In this document: piece by piece, positions 53,376 through 63,278 of the stretch
Layout of the letters: every line of letters begins with the position of its first letter
How positions within the stretch are numbered: position 1 is the stretch's first letter
Source of the DNA: Brachybacterium paraconglomeratum
GTDB taxonomy: Bacteria > Actinomycetota > Actinomycetes > Actinomycetales > Dermabacteraceae
Length of the DNA: 64,000 bases
Assembly: GCF_003994255.1 (NCBI RefSeq)
Contig: NZ_ML133853.1
Span: forward strand, 124,001 to 188,000
Direction of reading: 5' to 3'
The notes under the pieces: generated by a model
Database searches by the model: none
What the model saw: only the letters and a program-made list of their open reading frames with translations
Told to the model about the DNA's origin: nothing
Program-made: the position numbers and the translations under genes

Positions 53376-55076
53376 ATGCCGGAGGCGAACGCCGACGCGA
53401 TCTGGGACAGCACGCTGAGCATCCTGCGCCGCGACGACACCGTCTCCCAGCGTGTGATGGCCCTGCTCACCCTCTCCCGCCTGATGGCCGTGGTCGCGGA
53501 CACCGCCCTGCTCGCCGTGCCCTCCACCTCGGCGAAGGAGCTGATCGAGAACCGGATCGCGGGCTCCCTGAAGGCCGCCCTCAGCGAGGCCACCGGCAAG
53601 GACCTCCGCTTCGCCGTGACGGTCGACGAGTCGCTGCTGCTGGAGGGGGACGACGAGGACGAGGCCCCTGCACCGCCGCTGACCTCCTCCTCGACCGCCC
53701 GCAGTGCACATCCTGTGGACAACGATGTGGACAGTTCCACGGGGGGTGTCCACACCCCGCCCTTCCGTCGTGGACGGGGCTCCGTGCTCCCCTCCGAGCC
53801 CGCCTCCGGCCGGCCCGCGCTGCCCTCGAGCAGCACCCCGGACTCGGCCGCCTCCGCCGCCTCGCGCTTCGGCCGCGGGGAGGACGAGTTCCACGGCTCC
53901 GCGGCCGACGATCCCAGCGCCTATGCGGGGATGTCCGCCCTCAGCGGCGCCTCCGCCCCCTCCCCGGGACCGGCGCCGCCCCGCCCCGCCCCCGCCGGCG
54001 GCGCCTTGACCCTCGGCGAGGACTCGCGCCTGAACAGCAAATACACCTTCGACACCTTCGTGATCGGCTCCTCGAACCGCTTCGCGCAGGCGGCCGCGTC
54101 GGCCGTCGCGGAGACGCCCGCGAAGGCGTACAACCCGCTGTTCATCTACGGCGGATCCGGTCTGGGCAAGACCCACCTGCTGCACGCGGTGGGCCACTAC
54201 GCCCAGAGCCTCTACCCCGACGTGGTGGTGCGCTACGTGAACTCGGAGGAGTTCACCAACGAGTTCATCAACTCAGTGCAGTCCGGCCAGTTCGGCAAGG
54301 CGCAGGAGTTCCAGCGCCGCTATCGCGACATCGACATCCTGCTGATCGACGACATCCAGTTCCTGCAGCGAGCGCCGGAGACGATGGAGGCGTTCTTCCA
54401 CACCTTCAACACGCTCTACAACTCGGACAAGCAGATCGTGATCACCTCGGACCTGCCGCCGAAGGAGCTCGGCGGCTTCGAGGACCGGATGCGCTCCCGC
54501 TTCGAGATGGGCCTGATGACGGACGTGCAGCCGCCGGACCTCGAGACCCGCATCGCGATCCTGCGCAAGAAGGTCGCCCAGGAGAACACCGGCGAGGTGC
54601 CGCACGAGGTGCTGGAGTACATCGCCAGCCACATCGCCACGAACATCCGCGAGCTCGAGGGCGCCCTGATCCGCGTGCAGGCGCTGCACTCCCTCTCCCG
54701 CCAGCCGATGGACGTCACCCTCGCCGAGTCCGTGCTGAAGGATCTGCTCTCCCACGACGACGGCGCGCAGATCACCGCCTCGACGATCATCGCCCAGACC
54801 GCGACCTACTTCGGGCTCTCGGTGGAGGAGATCGTGGGCACCGGCCGCAGTCGGCGCCTGGTCTCCGCGCGGCAGATCGGCATGTACCTGTGCCGGGAGC
54901 TGACGGACATGCCGCTGATCCGCATCGGCGAGGAGTTCGGCGGCCGCGACCACACCACCGTCATGCACGCGAACAAGAAGATCAGCGAGCTGATGAAGGA
55001 GCGTCGGGCGATCTTCAACCAGGTCACGGAGCTCACGGCGAGGATCAAGAGCTCGAGCTCCTCGGCCCGGCAGTGA
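53376..55076 (+). CDS. dnaA: replication initiator DnaA
   Basis: ATP-dependent initiator of 566 residues. Domain I is at 1-90; a variable Ser/Pro-rich domain II covers about 90-215; domain III (AAA+) has [19 protein letters not shown], Walker [17 protein letters not shown] near 258 and [10 protein letters not shown] near 325; the C-terminal DNA-binding domain has [14 protein letters not shown] near 525. GAGGGGGAC precedes the ATG. Three DnaA boxes lie inside the domain II coding sequence (53714-53754). Confidence 0.97.
   Translation: MPEANADAIWDSTLSILRRDDTVSQRVMALLTLSRLMAVVADTALLAVPSTSAKELIENRIAGSLKAALSEATGKDLRFAVTVDESLLLEGDDEDEAPAPPLTSSSTARSAHPVDNDVDSSTGGVHTPPFRRGRGSVLPSEPASGRPALPSSSTPDSAASAASRFGRGEDEFHGSAADDPSAYAGMSALSGASAPSPGPAPPRPAPAGGALTLGEDSRLNSKYTFDTFVIGSSNRFAQAAASAVAETPAKAYNPLFIYGGSGLGKTHLLHAVGHYAQSLYPDVVVRYVNSEEFTNEFINSVQSGQFGKAQEFQRRYRDIDILLIDDIQFLQRAPETMEAFFHTFNTLYNSDKQIVITSDLPPKELGGFEDRMRSRFEMGLMTDVQPPDLETRIAILRKKVAQENTGEVPHEVLEYIASHIATNIRELEGALIRVQALHSLSRQPMDVTLAESVLKDLLSHDDGAQITASTIIAQTATYFGLSVEEIVGTGRSRRLVSARQIGMYLCRELTDMPLIRIGEEFGGRDHTTVMHANKKISELMKERRAIFNQVTELTARIKSSSSSARQ
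53714..53754. promoter_or_regulatory. three DnaA boxes inside the dnaA coding sequence
   Basis: Perfect TGTGGACAA (53714-53722), one-mismatch TGTGGACAG (53726-53734) and one-mismatch GTGTCCACA in the opposite direction (53746-53754). They encode part of the poorly conserved domain II, where codon choice is free to accommodate them. Confidence 0.6.
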
Positions 55077-55564
55077 CGCGGGAATGACGCGGCAGTGACG
55101 CAGCCGACCGCGTGAGCATGCCGGAGAATGTCATCCCAGGTCAGGCCGACGTTCTCCCCAATTGTGGATAACTCTGTGGACAGTGTGGAATGACGAGCAT
55201 CTGCGCAGGAGCCGATGTGCATGGAGGAATGACAAGAATCTGACGGCGGCGGCGATCCGTGCACAGGTCGTGCACGAGCTTCCTGTGATTGTCGACGAGT
55301 CGTCCACGTCGACAGTGTCGGCTATGACCTGCTGAGATGTCGGTTATCCACGAGATCCACAGCCGTGATGATGAGGTCTGTAGGTTCTTGCTCGTCGTGG
55401 ATGTGGAGGGCGGGGGGTCGGCAGCAGCGGCCGAGGAGCACGGAGGAGCAGGGGCGGAAGTCAAGGATCTGCGGCGGTGTGTCGTCGGACGGCTCCGAGA
55501 ACCGATACGCTGTCCACCGTTCGATCACGATCAGGCTTTCGACCACTGTGAAGGAGTGGCAACG
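55077..55564. other. dnaA-dnaN intergenic region, candidate oriC
   Basis: 488 bp without a gene. Boxes seen: perfect TGTGGATAA at 55163-55171, TGTGGACAG at 55175-55183, TGTGGAATG at 55184-55192, TTATCCACG at 55344-55352 and AGATCCACA at 55353-55361. Only one box is perfect; I see no long AT-rich unwinding element. This is the usual place of the actinobacterial origin. Confidence 0.65.
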
Positions 55565-56689
55565 GTGAAGTTCCACCTCGACCGCGGCGTCCTCGGCGAC
55601 GCCGTCTCCTGGGCCACCCGCACCCTCCCTGTCCGTCCGGCGATGCCGATCCTGCAGGGCGTGCGCATCGTCGCCGATGCGGGCGGCGAGCTGCAGCTCT
55701 CGACCTTCGACTACGAGGTCAGCGCCCAGATCCGTCTCGAGGCGGAGATCGAGCAGCCGGGCGAGGTGCTGGTCCAGGGGCGCATGCTCTCGGACATCGT
55801 CCGCGCCCTGCCGAACAAGGACGTCACCGTCGCGCTCGAGGGCACGAAGCTCCAGGTCCGCTGCGGCAGCGCCCGCTTCGCGCTCGCGACCCTCCCGGTC
55901 GAGGAGTACCCGCAGCTGCCCACCATGCCCCCGGTCGCCGGCACCGTCGCGGCCGACGTGTTCGCCGAGGCGATCTCGCAGGTCACCGTCGCGGCCTCGA
56001 AGGACGACACCCTCCCGCTGCTGACCGGCGTGAAGGTCGAGATCAGCGGCGAGACCATGACCCTGATGGCCACCGACCGCTACCGCCTGGCGCTGCGCGA
56101 GCTGACCTGGAACCCCTCGTCGCCCGGCGCCGAGCTCACCGCCCTGGTCCGCGGCCGCACCCTCCACGAGGTCGCCCGCTCGCTCGCGACCGGCGGCGGC
56201 GTCGAGATCGCGCTGTCCGACGAGGACTCCGCGAACCTGATCGGCTTCGAGGCCGGCGGCCGCCGCACCACCTCCACCCTCGTCGACGGCGACTACCCGC
56301 CGGTGCGACGCCTGTTCCCCGAGACCACCGCGATCACTGCCGTCGTCTCCACCGGCGCGCTGATCGACGCGGTCAAGCGCGTCTCCCTGGTCGCCGAGCG
56401 GAACACTCCCGTGCGCCTGTCCTTCTCCGAGGGCCAGGTCGCGCTCGAGGCCGGCGCCGGCGACGACGCCCAGGCCAGCGAGGTGCTCGAGGCACAGCTC
56501 GAGGGCGAGGACCTCGTCGTCGGCTTCAACTCGGGCTTCCTGCTCGACGGCCTCGGCGCGCTCGGCAGCGAGTTCGCCCGCCTGACCTTCACCGACTCGA
56601 TCAAGCCCTCGGTGATGACCGGGCAGGACTCGCTCGAGGGCGAGCCCGACAACTCCTACCGGTACCTCATCATGCCGATGCGGATCTGA
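55565..56689 (+). CDS. dnaN: DNA polymerase III beta sliding clamp
   Basis: Ring-shaped processivity clamp of 374 residues. The GTG at 55565 follows AAGGAG and starts at VKFHLDRGVLGDAVSWATR, the expected N-terminus. The end YRYLIMPMRI is the family's conserved C-terminus, and three clamp repeats can be followed. 20 bases precede recF. Confidence 0.97.
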   Translation: MKFHLDRGVLGDAVSWATRTLPVRPAMPILQGVRIVADAGGELQLSTFDYEVSAQIRLEAEIEQPGEVLVQGRMLSDIVRALPNKDVTVALEGTKLQVRCGSARFALATLPVEEYPQLPTMPPVAGTVAADVFAEAISQVTVAASKDDTLPLLTGVKVEISGETMTLMATDRYRLALRELTWNPSSPGAELTALVRGRTLHEVARSLATGGGVEIALSDEDSANLIGFEAGGRRTTSTLVDGDYPPVRRLFPETTAITAVVSTGALIDAVKRVSLVAERNTPVRLSFSEGQVALEAGAGDDAQASEVLEAQLEGEDLVVGFNSGFLLDGLGALGSEFARLTFTDSIKPSVMTGQDSLEGEPDNSYRYLIMPMRI

Positions 56690-56708
56690 GGGAGGGCGAG
56701 CTCCCTCC

Positions 56709-57968
56709 GTGCACCTGACCGCGCTCGAACTCACCGACTTCCGCTCCTACCGGCAGCTGAGCCTGCCCGTCCGTCCCGGCATCACCGTCATGGTGGGCCC
56801 GAACGGGCAGGGCAAGACCAACATCGTCGAGGCGCTGTGGTACCTCGCGACGCTCTCGAGCCATCGCGTCCCCCACGACGCCGCGCTCGTGCACCGCGGC
56901 GAGTCCACCGCGATCGTCCGCGCGAGCTTCGAACGCGCCGGCCGGCCGCTGCAGATCGACCTCGAGATCACCCCCGGCAAGGCGAACCGCGCCCGGCTCC
57001 AGGGACAGAACGTCTCCCGGCTGAGTGACCTGCTCGGCGAGGTGCGGGCGGTGCTCTTCGCCCCGGAGGACCTGGGACTGGTCAAGGCCGATCCCGAGGG
57101 CAGGCGCCGCTTCCTCGACGAGCTCCTGTTCGAGATCGCGCCCCGCTTCGCCTCGATCAAGGCCGACTACGACCGGGTCCTCAAGCAGCGCGGCAACCTG
57201 CTCAAGCAGATGCGCTCGATGCGGCGCGGCGGCTCGGGACGCAGCGTCGGCGGGCTGGACCCGGCCGAGTCGGCGGCCTCCACGCTCGAGGTCTGGGACC
57301 AGCAGCTCGCCCGTCACGGCGCCGAGCTGCTGCGCGCCCGGCTCCACCTCGTGAACCGTCTGCGCCCCCACCTGGGGTACTCCTACCTGCGGGTCTCGAC
57401 CGACGAGGGGGCCGAGCAGGCGCTCGACCTGCCCCCTGACCAGCGCGGCGAGGTCGCCTCCCCGGCGGACGTCCGCTACCGCTCCGACGTGCTCGACGAG
57501 CTCGGCGCCGCGCCCGGGGAGCTTCCCGGCACCCGCGAGATCCACGACGCCCTGCTCGCCCTGGTCTCCGCACGGCACGACGAGGAGATCGACCGCGGCA
57601 CGAACCTCACCGGCCCGCACCGCGACGACCTGGAGATCCGCCTGCACGACTTCCCCGCGAAGGGCTACGCGAGCCACGGCGAGTCCTGGTCCCTCGCGCT
57701 CGCCCTGCGCCTGGCCAGCTACGACCTGCTGCGCCTCGAGGAGGGCGACCTCGGCGACGGCGAGCCGATCCTGATCCTCGACGACGTCTTCAGCGAGCTG
57801 GACGTCCATCGCCGCGAGCGGCTCGGCAGGATCGTCACCGACGCCTCGCAGGTGCTGATCACGACCGCGAACGACACCGACATCCCCGCCTCCCTCGACG
57901 GCGAGATCCACGTGGTCGACGTGACGCTCGGCGAGGCGGTCCCGCGCAGCGGGGGCGGGCTGCGATGA
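56709..57968 (+). CDS. recF: recombination protein RecF
   Basis: SMC-like ATPase of 419 residues that helps load RecA at gaps. GTG start at 56709 gives VHLTALELTDFRSYRQL. Walker A is GPNGQGKTNIVEALWYLA near residue 33, the signature is GYASHGESWSLALALRL near 318, and Walker B ILILDDVFSELDVHRRERL near 355. The start is preceded by GAGGGAG. Coupled to dciA by an ATGA overlap. Confidence 0.96.
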   Translation: MHLTALELTDFRSYRQLSLPVRPGITVMVGPNGQGKTNIVEALWYLATLSSHRVPHDAALVHRGESTAIVRASFERAGRPLQIDLEITPGKANRARLQGQNVSRLSDLLGEVRAVLFAPEDLGLVKADPEGRRRFLDELLFEIAPRFASIKADYDRVLKQRGNLLKQMRSMRRGGSGRSVGGLDPAESAASTLEVWDQQLARHGAELLRARLHLVNRLRPHLGYSYLRVSTDEGAEQALDLPPDQRGEVASPADVRYRSDVLDELGAAPGELPGTREIHDALLALVSARHDEEIDRGTNLTGPHRDDLEIRLHDFPAKGYASHGESWSLALALRLASYDLLRLEEGDLGDGEPILILDDVFSELDVHRRERLGRIVTDASQVLITTANDTDIPASLDGEIHVVDVTLGEAVPRSGGGLR

Positions 57969-58780
57969 ACGGCGGTGCTCCGCGCCCGAGGATCGCGAAC
58001 CCGTACGGGCTCGGCACCTGGAGCGGGGCAGCGGCGGGGTCCGAGGAGCAGTCGACCTCGCCGACGGCTCCGGCTGCCGTGCCCGTGCGGGGCGGTGCCC
58101 GGAACGGGGACGGTGCCGAGCGTGCCCGCGGCGGAGCGCGGCCGGGCGGCGAGGAGGCTCGTGGGTCCGTCGCGTCCCGCTCCGGCGCACCGACGCCCGT
58201 CGGCCCCGGGGATCCCGACCGCGAGGAGCAGGTGCTCTACGATCCGCCGGACCTGCCGGCGCCGGCGGATCCCTTCGAGCTCGCCCGCCGCACCGTCAAC
58301 CGCTCCCGTGCCGCCGCCCGCGACCGCGGCCTCTTCCCGATCTCCGCGAAGACGCAGGCCAGGGACGTGCGCGACCGGTCCGGCCGGGCGCCCGGCTACT
58401 CCGGCTCGCGCCCGGACCCGCGGGACCCGCAGGGCATCGAGCTGGTGCTGAAGAAGGTGCTGGGGAACCTCGGCTGGAACGCCGGGATGAGCACCGGACG
58501 GGTGCTGGACGAGTGGGACGAGATCGTCGGCGAGCGGCTCGCGACGCACTGCCGCCCGGTCTCCTTCGAGGACGGGGTGCTGGTGGTCAGCGCCTCCTCC
58601 TCGGCGTGGGCGGCGCAGCTGCGGATGCTCACCCCGCAGCTGATCACCACCATCGAGGAGCACGTCGGCTCCCACGTCGTCTCGGAGCTGAAGGTCACCG
58701 GCCCGGCCGCCGCCGAGCGCAGCTGGAAGAAGGGCCGACGGACGGTGACCTGGCGCGGACCCCGGGATACGTATGGCTGA
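57965..58780 (+). CDS. dciA: DUF721 protein, DciA-type replicative helicase loader
   Basis: 271 residues. The first 90 are low complexity and poorly conserved. A helical segment (PFELARRTVNRSRAAARDRG, 97-116) is typical for actinobacterial members. The DUF721 domain is about 158-255, with VLDEWDEIVGERLATHCRPV and LTPQLITTIEEHVG. DciA proteins support loading of DnaB in bacteria without DnaC/DnaI. ATGA overlap with recF. Its last two codons lie inside the first 54-bp repeat copy. Confidence 0.88.
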   Translation: MNGGAPRPRIANPYGLGTWSGAAAGSEEQSTSPTAPAAVPVRGGARNGDGAERARGGARPGGEEARGSVASRSGAPTPVGPGDPDREEQVLYDPPDLPAPADPFELARRTVNRSRAAARDRGLFPISAKTQARDVRDRSGRAPGYSGSRPDPRDPQGIELVLKKVLGNLGWNAGMSTGRVLDEWDEIVGERLATHCRPVSFEDGVLVVSASSSAWAAQLRMLTPQLITTIEEHVGSHVVSELKVTGPAAAERSWKKGRRTVTWRGPRDTYG

Positions 58781-58938
58781 TCGACGTGCTGCGAGGGACG
58801 AGCGGTAGGAGATCAGCGGGTGGGTGGAGCCTGATCGACGTGCTGCGAGGGACGAGCGGTAGGAGATCAGCGGGTGGGTGGAGCCTGATCGACGTGCTGC
58901 GAGGGGCGAGTGGTAGGAGATCAGCGGGTGGGCGCCGG
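58777..58938. repeat. 54-bp tandem repeat, three copies
   Basis: Copies start at 58777, 58831 and 58885. Copies 1 and 2 look identical; copy 3 has changes in the middle and diverges at its end. Each carries CTGATC near the start and GATCAG near position 37, an inverted pair 26 bases apart. The first copy overlaps the dciA stop codon. Confidence 0.85.
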
Positions 58939-59274
58939 GTAGTGCGTCTGATGGATGGGCGGCGGCGTTCATCCGCCGTCATCCTCCCGGCCGACCCTGC
59001 TACGGTGTGCTCTCGACGAGCTGATGATGCTCGCGTGCACTGGGGTCGGTGAAATTCCGAGCCGGCGGTGACAGTCCGCGACCCGAGGGCCCATGGCCCG
59101 AGGCTGACCAGGTGGAACTCCTGGACCGACGGTGAGAGTCCGGATGGGAAGCGCACGCGGTCGACGTCGCCTGGCGTCCCTGCCGACCCTCCGGGCCCGG
59201 CCGGCGCCCCCGGTGACGTCGTCCCCTTACTTCCTCTCCCTCCGGGACCGCGAGCAGCGGACGGAGGAGAGGCC
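58939..59274. other. ribD leader region
   Basis: Apart from the riboswitch it holds a possible -10 element TACGGT at 59001-59006, about 35 bases before the riboswitch. No gene. Confidence 0.5.
59038..59158 (+). promoter_or_regulatory. FMN riboswitch (RFN element)
   Basis: The conserved RFN blocks appear in order: GGTCGGTGAAATTCCGAGCC, GGCGGTGACAGTCCGCGA, a variable hairpin (GGGCCCATGGCCCG), CAGGTGGAACTCCTGGACC, GACGGTGAGAGTCCGGATGG and GAAGC. It sits 117 bases upstream of ribD and should repress the operon when FMN is abundant. Confidence 0.96.
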
Positions 59275-60375
59275 ATGGACCCCGGCACCACGCAGGACGC
59301 TGCGAGGATCACCCCTGCGGAGATCGCCGCGTTGCGCCGCGCACTCGAGATCGCCGCGGACCCCGCTGTGCCGCTCGGCCCGAACCCCCGCGTCGGCTGC
59401 GTGCTCCTCGCCGCCGACGGGACGATCCTCGCCGAGGGCCATCACCGCGGGGCCGGCACCGCCCACGCCGAGGCCGACGCCCTCGCCCGTGCCCGGGAGC
59501 TGCCGGGTGCCCCCGCGGCCCTGCGCGGCGCGACGGCCGTGGTCACCCTCGAGCCCTGCGACCACACCGGTCGCACCGCCCCCTGCACCCAGGCGCTGCT
59601 CGAGGCCGGGATCGCCCGTGTCGTCATCGCGAGGCGCGACCCGAACCCGCAGGCCGCAGGCGGCATCGACCGCCTGCACGCGGCCGGGGTCGAGGTCGTC
59701 GGCGACGTCCCCGCCGAGCTCGCCGCCACCGCGGCGGCCCTGAACCGAGGCTGGGAGCACGGCCTCGTCCATGCCCGGCCCCTGGTCACGGCGAAGACCG
59801 CGCTCACCCTCGACGGGCGCGCTGCCGCGGCCGACGGCACCAGCCGGTGGATCACCGGCCCCGCCGCCCGCGAGGAGGTGCACCGGCTGCGCACCACCTG
59901 CGACGCCGTCCTCGTCGGCACCGGGACCGCCCGCAGCGACCGCCCCACGCTCACGGCCCGTCGGCCGGACGGGACCCTGCACCCCCGCCAGCCGCTGCGC
60001 GTCGTGATGGGCACCTCCGAGGCGCCGGACCTTCCCGCCGTCGACGGGGCCGGCGAGGCGCTGCACCTGCCCACCCGCGACCCGTCGGCCGTGCTCGCGA
60101 CGCTCTTCGACCGCGGGATCCGGCACGTGCTGCTCGAGGGCGGGCCCACCCTCGCCGCCGCCTTCCTCCGCGCCGGGCTCGTCGACGAGCTGATCGTGCA
60201 CCTGGCCCCCACCCTGCTCGGCGCCGGCCGTCCCGGCGTCGCCGACCTCGGGATCACCACCCTCGCCCAGCGGCTCGACCTCGAGCTCACGGACGTCGCC
60301 TCGCTGCCCACCCCGGGCGGCGCGAGGGACCTCCGCCTCACCCTCCGTCCCCGCACCACCCCCGCCCCGGCCTGA
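59275..60375 (+). CDS. ribD: riboflavin biosynthesis deaminase/reductase RibD
   Basis: Bifunctional enzyme of 366 residues. Residues 1-145 are the zinc deaminase: LGPNPRVGCVLLAADG near 33, HAEADALARA near 62 and EPCDHTGRTAPCTQALLEAG near 87 supply the metal ligands. Residues 150-366 are the reductase: TLDGRAAAADGTSRWITG near 180 and HVLLEGGPTLAAAFL near 285. AGGAGAGGCC precedes the ATG. Confidence 0.95.
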   Translation: MDPGTTQDAARITPAEIAALRRALEIAADPAVPLGPNPRVGCVLLAADGTILAEGHHRGAGTAHAEADALARARELPGAPAALRGATAVVTLEPCDHTGRTAPCTQALLEAGIARVVIARRDPNPQAAGGIDRLHAAGVEVVGDVPAELAATAAALNRGWEHGLVHARPLVTAKTALTLDGRAAAADGTSRWITGPAAREEVHRLRTTCDAVLVGTGTARSDRPTLTARRPDGTLHPRQPLRVVMGTSEAPDLPAVDGAGEALHLPTRDPSAVLATLFDRGIRHVLLEGGPTLAAAFLRAGLVDELIVHLAPTLLGAGRPGVADLGITTLAQRLDLELTDVASLPTPGGARDLRLTLRPRTTPAPA

Positions 60376-60392
60376 CCAGGAAGGACACCACC

Positions 60393-61027
60393 ATGTTCAC
60401 CGGAATCATCGAGGAGCTCGGCACCGTCGAGGCGCTCGACCTCGGCGCCGACCCCGCCGCCCTGCGGATCCGCTCCCCGCGCGTGCTCGAGGGCATCGCG
60501 CTCGGCGACTCGATCGCCGTGAACGGCTGCTGCCTCACCGTCACCGCCGTCGTCGGCGAGACGTGGAGCGCCGACGTCATCGCCACCACCCTCGCCGCGA
60601 CCACGCTCGGCGAGCTCCGCCCCGGCGACCGCGTGAACCTCGAGCGCTGCGTGCGGGCCGACGGCCGCCTGGACGGGCACATCGTGCAGGGCCACGTCGA
60701 CGGCGTCGGCGAGATCCTCTCCCGCGACGAGCAGGCCGGCACCACCCTCCTGCGCCTGCGCCTGCCGGGCGGCCTCTCCCGCTACGTGGTGCCCAAGGGC
60801 TCCCTCGCCGTGGACGGGGTCAGCCTCACCGTCGCCGCGATCGACGGCGACGAGGTCACCATCGGCCTGATCCCCGAGACCCTCGAGCGCACCACGCTGG
60901 GCACCCGCGCCGTCGGCGAGGGCGTGGACCTCGAGGTCGACGTGCTCGCGAAGTACGTCGAGAAGCTCACCGCCGGTCTGCTGCCCGCGGGCGCCCCGGA
61001 GGCCGTGACCGGGTCGGAGCAGGGACG

Positions 61028-61031
<4 letters not shown>
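60393..61031 (+). CDS. ribE: riboflavin synthase, alpha subunit type
   Basis: Makes riboflavin from two lumazine molecules. 212 residues, two lumazine-binding repeats: the first starts [15 protein letters not shown] and has [10 protein letters not shown]; the second has [10 protein letters not shown] and [29 protein letters not shown] precedes the ATG. 17 bases after ribD. Confidence 0.95.
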
Positions 61032-62373
<1,342 letters not shown>

Positions 62374-62377
<4 letters not shown>

Positions 62378-62856
62378 GCGGCCACGGCGCCCCCACCCCC
62401 CAGATCACCGCCCGCCCCGACGCCCGCGTCGCGATCGTCGCCGCGTCCTGGCACGAGGAGGTGATGGACGGCCTGGTCGCCGGCGCCCTGCGCGCCTGCG
62501 CCGAGGCCGGCATCGACCATCCCACCCTGGTGCGCGTGCCCGGCTCCTTCGAGCTGCCCGTGGTCGCGGACCGCCTCGCCCGCAGCCACGAGGCCGTGAT
62601 CGCCCTCGGCGTCGTGATCCGCGGCGGCACCCCGCACTTCGACTACGTCTGCTCCGCGGCGACCGACGGGCTCAGCCGGGTTTCCCTCGACCACGGCGTC
62701 CCCGTCGGATTCGGGCTCCTGACCTGCGACACCGACGAGCAGGCACGGGATCGGGCCGGCCTTCCCGGCTCCGTGGAGGACAAGGGGCACGAGGCGGCCG
62801 CGGCGGCGCTCGCCACCGCCGAGGTGCTCGCGGGGCTCCCGGACGCCGCCCGCTGA
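62374..62856 (+). CDS. ribH: 6,7-dimethyl-8-ribityllumazine synthase
   Basis: Lumazine synthase of 160 residues. [17 protein letters not shown] near 54 and [16 protein letters not shown] near 77 are the active-site loops, and the catalytic His is in [12 protein letters not shown] near 138. CCGGAGG precedes the ATG at 62374, which overlaps the ribBA stop. Last gene of the operon. Confidence 0.95.
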
Positions 62857-63278
62857 GCCCCGTGCGGTACGCCCGAGAGCGGACATCCCAGGCGCGCCTG
62901 TGCCGCCTCCGAACCCCCTCGGGCGTACCCGCCCCCATCCGAGGCTCCCGGAGCGCGTTGAAGAGGCCGTCACGAAGCGTCTGGGACGCATCCAGCGTCG
63001 CGTCGTCCACAGGAACGGGGCGTCGAATAGGCCCAGCACCCGTTCTCCGATAGGATGAGGGCGGTTCGGCCGACGTCGACCGGGGTCGAAGCAGCCCGGT
63101 CACCTCGATGCCGTCGGGCCCGATCGACGAGGCCTGCGGGTGCCGCTCGCGCGCGTGCGCGAGGAGCTCCTGCGGATCCCGCACGCGTCGGGCCGCAGGG
63201 ACACCGCCGCACGGTGCCGCCGGACCACCCTCGGTCCGTCCGACCGAGGGACGACCGGACTGCGAGGAGCCACATCAG
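62857..63278. other. ribH-gyrB intergenic region
   Basis: 422 bp. It contains the inverted repeat at 62866-62929 and, closer to gyrB, no clear gene. The gyrB promoter must lie here; TAGGATGAG near 63052 is AT-richer and could hold a -10. A minus-strand frame (starting near 63184) reads as possible protein but has no homology that I recognise. Confidence 0.5.
62866..62929 (+). terminator. inverted repeat ending the riboflavin operon
   Basis: 12-bp perfect arms GGTACGCCCGAG (62866-62877) and CTCGGGCGTACC (62918-62929) enclose 40 bases that contain the 12-bp palindrome CAGGCGCGCCTG (62889-62900). It begins 10 bases after the ribH stop. Confidence 0.6.

Noticed and set aside
57719-58972. Minus-strand frame with HPLISYRSSLAARRSGST repeats
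   Set aside because: The repeats are only the translation of the 54-bp DNA repeat; the rest is antisense to recF and dciA.
62672-63184. Minus-strand frame of 170 codons between ribH and gyrB
   Set aside because: It overlaps the 3' end of ribH, has no known domain and no good ribosome-binding site; only its first 45 residues look protein-like.
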